NCBI GenBank assembly: GCA_934230115.1
Contig: CAKQEI010000084.1
Coordinates: 1 to 8,426, forward strand
Length of the DNA: 8,426 nt
From: an uncultured Prevotella sp.
Lineage (GTDB): Bacteria > Bacteroidota > Bacteroidia > Bacteroidales > Bacteroidaceae
Reading direction: 5' to 3'
The notes beneath the pieces were generated by a model. It saw nothing but the letters and a program-made list of their open reading frames with translations, searched no databases and was not told the origin of the DNA. Shown in pieces: positions 5,414-8,426 of the stretch (position 1 is its first letter; the number at the start of each line of letters is the position of its first letter). The translations under genes and the position numbers were made by a program.

Positions 5414-7987
5414 TTATCCGCAGCGCGATGCTCCGCAATTTTTGCATATTAGACATCCTTCTTGGAAGACAAGCGATTCATGTCCGCATACGGGGCATAC
5501 TTGGCCTTTGGCTTCGGTACCGTCGACTACGTATTTCTTCAAAGCTCGTTCCACACCGTTTTTCCATGTGTTTATGCTTTGGTCTTTGAGTTGCAGTGAA
5601 CCGACGAGCTTTATCACATGATCGATAGGCATGCGGTAGCGCAGTACGCCAGAAATCAGTTTGGCGTAGTTCCAATACTCAGGATTGAATTTCTCGGAAA
5701 GCCCTTCAACAGTGGTTTTGTATCCTCTCTTGTTCTCAAATTGGAAGTCGTAGCGTTTTTTGCCATCAGGGCCAGTCTGCTTTATGATGCGTCCTTTTGT
5801 GACAGTTTTTGGCAATGCTATTCCCTCTTCGTCGTCTTGCAATCCGGTGAATATCTCGTAGGGGTATCCATCGAGCAATCCGATAAAAGCCACCCATTTC
5901 TCCTTGTTGTTTTGGAATCTCACAACATCACAGTCGAGTTCCTTCGGACGTGTCTCAGTTACTATTCTGCCGTCTATTTGTACCACGTGTTTTTCCTTGA
6001 TAGGAATTGTTGGCTTTTTCTTCTTGTTGTCTTTCTTCGATGCAGATACAAGTACGCCAGAGCGGCTTCCGTCGCGATAGATAGTGCATCCTTTACATCC
6101 CGACTTCCATGCTTCCACGTAGAGACGGTTGACAAGCTCTTCGTCTACGTCGTTGGGCAAGTTTACGGTGACGCTGATAGAGTGGTCTACCCATTTCTGT
6201 ATAGCTCCCTGCATACGCACCTTCATAAGCCAGTCGACGTCGTTGGCAGTAGCTTTATAATAAGGTGAACGTGCCACGAGTTCGTCTATTTCCTCTTGTG
6301 TGTAACGCTTTTCGGTGTCGATGCCGTTTATACGCATCCATTCGAGGAATTTCTTGTGATATACAATGTATTCTTCGAATGAGTCGCCAACCTCGTCAAC
6401 GAAGTCTACATGTGATTCAGGGTCACCAGGGTTCACCTTGCGACGGCGTTTGTATACGGGCATAAACACAGGCTCTATGCCGCTTGTTGTCTGTGTCATG
6501 AGCGATGTTGTGCCTGTGGGGGCGATAGTGAGACAGGCTATATTTCTGCGTCCGTATGTTGTTATGTCGGCATAGAGTTGTGGGTCGGCCTCTTTGATAC
6601 GCAAGAGGAATGGATTGTTTTTCTCGCGCTCAGTGTCGAAAATTTCAAATGCTCCACGTTCCTGTGCCATTGTCACCGATGAGCGATAGGCAGCAAGTGC
6701 CAATGTGCGGTGGATATTTACGCTGAAATCTGTTGCCTCCTGTGTGCCGTAGCGCAGTCCCATGGCTGCCAGCATGTCTCCCTCGGCTGTTATGCCTACG
6801 CCTGTGCGGCGGCCTTTTGAGCTCTTGTCCTTAATCTTTTCCCACAGATGGTATTCGGCGTGCTTTATGTCGTCGCATTGTGGGTCGTGGCTTATCTTGT
6901 TCATTATCAGGTCAATCTTTTCGAGCTCAAGGTCCACTATGTCGTCCATGATTCGTTGCGCCTTGGCCACGTGTTCCTTAAATTTCTCGTAGTTGAATTT
7001 CGCCTCTTTGGTGAACGGGTTCTCTACGTAAGAGTATAGGTTTATGGATAACAGTCGGCATGAGTCGTATGGACACAGTGGTATCTCACCGCAAGGATTG
7101 GTTGATACGGTGCGGAATCCGAGGTCGGCATAACAGTCGGGTATACTCTCGCGCAATATTGTGTCCCAGAAAAGTACGCCTGGTTCTGCACTTTTCCATG
7201 CATTGTGTACAATTTTCTGCCAAAGTAGTTTTGCAGAAATGTCCTTCTTTATCTGTGGCTCGTTAGAGTCAACAGGGAATTGTTGTGTGTAAGGCTTGTC
7301 TTCTATGGCTGCACGCATGAACTCGTCGTCGATTTTCACGCTGACATTTGCTCCTGTAACTTTGCCTTCTGTCATCTTAGCGTCTATGAACGCTTCACTG
7401 TCTGGATGCTTTATACTTACTGAGAGCATGAGTGCGCCACGTCTGCCATCTTGTGCAACTTCGCGTGTGGAGTTGCTGTAGCGTTCCATAAATGGTACAA
7501 GCCCTGTTGAAGTGAGGGCTGAATTGTTGACAGGTGAACCTTTTGGGCGTATTTGCGAGAGATCATGACCAACGCCGCCGCGACGCTTCATCAATTGCAC
7601 TTGTTCTTCGTCAAGTCGCATGATTGCGCCATAAGAGTCGCCGTCACCCTCAATGCCTATTACGAAACAGTTGCTAAGAGAAGCCACTTGGTGAGTGTTG
7701 CCAATTCCTGTCATGGGGCTTCCTGCTGGTATCACGTAGCGGAAATGATCAAGCAGATTGAATATTTCCTGGGCAGACATTGGATTTTCGTATTTATTCT
7801 CAATGCGAGCTATTTCGCGGGCAATGCGCCAATGCATGTCTTCTGGTGATTTCTCGTAAATGTTGCCGAAACTGTCTTTCATTGCGTATTTGTTCACCCA
7901 TACGCGTGCGGCAAGTTCGTCACCTGCGAAATACTGCAATGAGGCATCGTATGCCTCGTCGTAAGTGTATGTTTTAGAATTTTCCAT
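5414..7987 (-). CDS. nrdJ: Adenosylcobalamin-dependent (class II) ribonucleoside-diphosphate reductase
   Basis: Reduces ribonucleotides to deoxyribonucleotides using a radical made from adenosylcobalamin, so it works with or without oxygen but needs vitamin B12. The 857 residues match the long NrdJ form with no insertion. C107 (SLSNCFVIG) and C310 (DSC) would be the redox pair. NPCGEIPL holds N297, the radical cysteine C299 and E301. The spacing C299 to C310 (11) matches that I recall for the Thermotoga enzyme. APTGTTS (489-495) and WKSGCKGCTIYRDGSRSG (627-644) are further family motifs. A TSCPD-type domain lies at about 670-780. The tail (831-857, CPVCG, CLICKNC, SRCG) is a zinc-ribbon-like cysteine cluster that passes electrons to the active site. 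The gene has its own promoter and a dyad in its leader. It is followed by a hairpin and folB, and is divergent from an rRNA operon. The start ATG is supported by a short A+T-rich leader and an N-terminus (YTYDEAYDASLQYFAGDELAA) typical of the family. Confidence 0.97.
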   Translation of the reverse strand: MENSKTYTYDEAYDASLQYFAGDELAARVWVNKYAMKDSFGNIYEKSPEDMHWRIAREIARIENKYENPMSAQEIFNLLDHFRYVIPAGSPMTGIGNTHQVASLSNCFVIGIEGDGDSYGAIMRLDEEQVQLMKRRGGVGHDLSQIRPKGSPVNNSALTSTGLVPFMERYSNSTREVAQDGRRGALMLSVSIKHPDSEAFIDAKMTEGKVTGANVSVKIDDEFMRAAIEDKPYTQQFPVDSNEPQIKKDISAKLLWQKIVHNAWKSAEPGVLFWDTILRESIPDCYADLGFRTVSTNPCGEIPLCPYDSCRLLSINLYSYVENPFTKEAKFNYEKFKEHVAKAQRIMDDIVDLELEKIDLIMNKISHDPQCDDIKHAEYHLWEKIKDKSSKGRRTGVGITAEGDMLAAMGLRYGTQEATDFSVNIHRTLALAAYRSSVTMAQERGAFEIFDTEREKNNPFLLRIKEADPQLYADITTYGRRNIACLTIAPTGTTSLMTQTTSGIEPVFMPVYKRRRKVNPGDPESHVDFVDEVGDSFEEYIVYHKKFLEWMRINGIDTEKRYTQEEIDELVARSPYYKATANDVDWLMKVRMQGAIQKWVDHSISVTVNLPNDVDEELVNRLYVEAWKSGCKGCTIYRDGSRSGVLVSASKKDNKKKKPTIPIKEKHVVQIDGRIVTETRPKELDCDVVRFQNNKEKWVAFIGLLDGYPYEIFTGLQDDEEGIALPKTVTKGRIIKQTGPDGKKRYDFQFENKRGYKTTVEGLSEKFNPEYWNYAKLISGVLRYRMPIDHVIKLVGSLQLKDQSINTWKNGVERALKKYVVDGTEAKGQVCPVCGHESLVFQEGCLICKNCGASRCG

Positions 7988-8001
7988 TATTTATATATGG
8001 C

Positions 8002-8023
8002 TTGTAATTATTACAATGTGTAA
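8002..8023 (-). promoter_or_regulatory. Overlapping dyads in the nrdJ leader, candidate operator
   Basis: On the + strand TTGTAA-TTA-TTACAA (8002-8016) is a perfect interrupted palindrome. Its right half also pairs with the next half-site, TTACA-ATG-TGTAA (8011-8023). That makes three alternating half-sites in 22 bp, just downstream of the predicted start of nrdJ transcription (about 8026) and 14 bp before the coding region. A repressor placed here would block transcription. In RNA the middle segment could pair with either neighbour. It does not match the NrdR-box consensus well. Confidence 0.4.
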
Positions 8024-8032
8024 ATGTGGCTG

Positions 8033-8064
8033 CAAAGCTACAACTTTATTTTGAATTTCCGAAA
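8033..8064 (-). promoter_or_regulatory. nrdJ promoter
   Basis: On the - strand TTTC (8064-8061) is followed after 20 bp by TAGCTTTG (8040-8033). The -7 box is a full match to TAnnTTTG and the -33 box matches three of four. The predicted transcription start is near 8026, giving a leader of about 39 nt. That is too short to hold a cobalamin riboswitch. Confidence 0.72.
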
Positions 8065-8252
8065 TCATTAAGGGAAAATATGTTTATTATGTGCATTTAG
8101 TAGCTTTCTTATGTGTATATATAGGGTATAGACATTTTATAGAAAGTATTTTTAGATGTATATATTATATAATGTGTTAGTATATATTCAATTGTATCAA
8201 TCTTGAATAATTGTTAAAATATTGATTATTTATGTAGATTTCTTGAAATTCT
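8065..8252. other. A+T-rich divergent spacer between nrdJ and the rRNA promoter, no gene
   Basis: This spacer is very A+T-rich, with runs such as TATATATAGGG and TATATATTATATAATG and several A/T tracts. No credible coding frame, tRNA or further TAnnTTTG promoter was recognised. An ATTCAA/TTGAAT inverted pair occurs at 8186-8191 and 8203-8208. The part next to the rRNA promoter could act as an UP-like activating element (inference). Confidence 0.5.
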
Positions 8253-8284
8253 TTTTAGCGGTTCGAAAAAAAAATATACCTTTG
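8253..8284 (+). promoter_or_regulatory. rRNA operon promoter
   Basis: TTTT (8253-8256) lies 20 bp before TACCTTTG (8277-8284), a full -7 match with a -33 box that differs in one base. A nine-A tract (8266-8274) sits in the spacer just before the -7 box. Transcription should start near 8291. The A+T-rich upstream region and position directly ahead of the rRNA leader fit a strong, growth-controlled promoter. Confidence 0.75.
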
Positions 8285-8288
8285 CATC

Positions 8289-8426
8289 CGCTTTCGAGAA
8301 CGAACGAAACCTCAAGCAAAACGAGATTGAGAAGTGTTCGAGAAAGCGAATAAAGAAAGAGTTCTTTGAAAAGATTTACATAAGACAGATAAAGTAGTAC
8401 AAGAAGCGAGAATGATGAAACACTCA
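8289..8426 (+). other. 5' leader of the 16S rRNA precursor (rRNA operon start)
   Basis: The stretch AGAGTTCTTTGAAAAGATTT and the following AAGTAGTACAAGAAGCGAGA resemble leaders that precede 16S genes in Prevotella and Bacteroides. The leader can fold: CGCTTTC-GA-GAAC (8289-8301) pairs with GTTC-GA-GAAAGCG (8336-8348) through 7 + 4 base pairs around a tandem G-A mismatch. Inside it, CTCAA (8311-8315) pairs with TTGAG (8327-8331). The mature 16S start is not in the window and should follow within roughly 100 bases to the right. The left arm may begin a base or two before the actual transcript start. Assignment rests on remembered leader similarity plus the promoter, not on the rRNA gene itself. 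Confidence 0.8.
8360..8371 (+). promoter_or_regulatory. boxA-like antitermination element in the rRNA leader
   Basis: AGTTCTTTGAAA resembles the rRNA boxA core (TGCTCTTTAACA in E. coli), where NusB and NusE (S10) load to prevent premature termination on untranslated rRNA. It sits downstream of the leader stem and upstream of 16S, the usual place. Inferred from resemblance and position only. Confidence 0.55.

Noticed and set aside
5618..6268. 216-residue open frame on the strand opposite nrdJ
   Set aside because: It lies wholly inside the well-supported nrdJ gene, has no family resemblance, and is rich in residues expected from a complement of coding sequence.
5414..7987. Intein or insertion in nrdJ, suggested by the large size
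   Set aside because: The length is normal for the long class II enzyme, and the motifs follow in uninterrupted order and spacing.
7988..8060. Cobalamin riboswitch ahead of the B12-dependent nrdJ (a GCCAC stretch occurs here)
   Set aside because: The predicted leader is only about 39 nt, and none of the riboswitch core beyond a chance 5-mer is seen.

Overview
The window is ordinary chromosomal DNA from a member of the Bacteroidota, most likely a Prevotella-like Bacteroidales. Three things point there. The protein versions are of the Bacteroidota type: DnaA with the 'FFHIFNHLFRNGKR' stretch, a B12-dependent ribonucleotide reductase ending in CGASRCG, and an amidase with a SPOR-like tail followed by an MCE protein. 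The promoters have the Bacteroidota form, a TTTG-like -33 box about 20 bp from a TAnnTTTG -7 box. Shine-Dalgarno sequences are missing. The genus is an inference from family resemblance, not from a search.

Layout. At the left edge is the 3' part of a class IV PLP aminotransferase (pabC-like, + strand), entering from outside the window. It converges on dnaA (- strand) across a 267-bp A+T-rich gap that holds a terminator-like hairpin, two near-identical 19-nt palindromic repeats and a long nested inverted repeat. dnaA has its own promoter. Upstream of it lies a 384-bp gap that includes the terminator of the next unit. That unit is a two-gene operon on the - strand: an exported N-acetylmuramoyl-L-alanine amidase followed 22 bp later by a membrane-anchored MCE/MlaD-type protein, driven by a clear promoter just past folB. 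Next come folB (dihydroneopterin aldolase) and nrdJ (adenosylcobalamin-dependent ribonucleotide reductase, 857 aa), also on the - strand, separated by a perfect hairpin. nrdJ has its own promoter and an overlapping dyad in its short 5' leader. Divergent from nrdJ, the last ~175 bp hold a strong-looking promoter and the leader of a ribosomal RNA operon. The leader has a long-range stem and a boxA-like antitermination element, and the 16S gene itself should begin just outside the right edge.

Functionally these are housekeeping genes: replication initiation (dnaA), dNTP supply (nrdJ), folate synthesis (pabC-like for the p-aminobenzoate branch, folB for the pterin branch), envelope maintenance (amidase, MCE) and ribosome production (rRNA leader). 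I found no mobile element, CRISPR array, defence or toxin system, tRNA or obvious new multi-gene system. The items worth a second look are non-coding: the dyad array in the nrdJ leader, the nrdJ-folB hairpin, the A+T-rich repeats between pabC and dnaA, and the rRNA leader stem with a tandem G-A mismatch.
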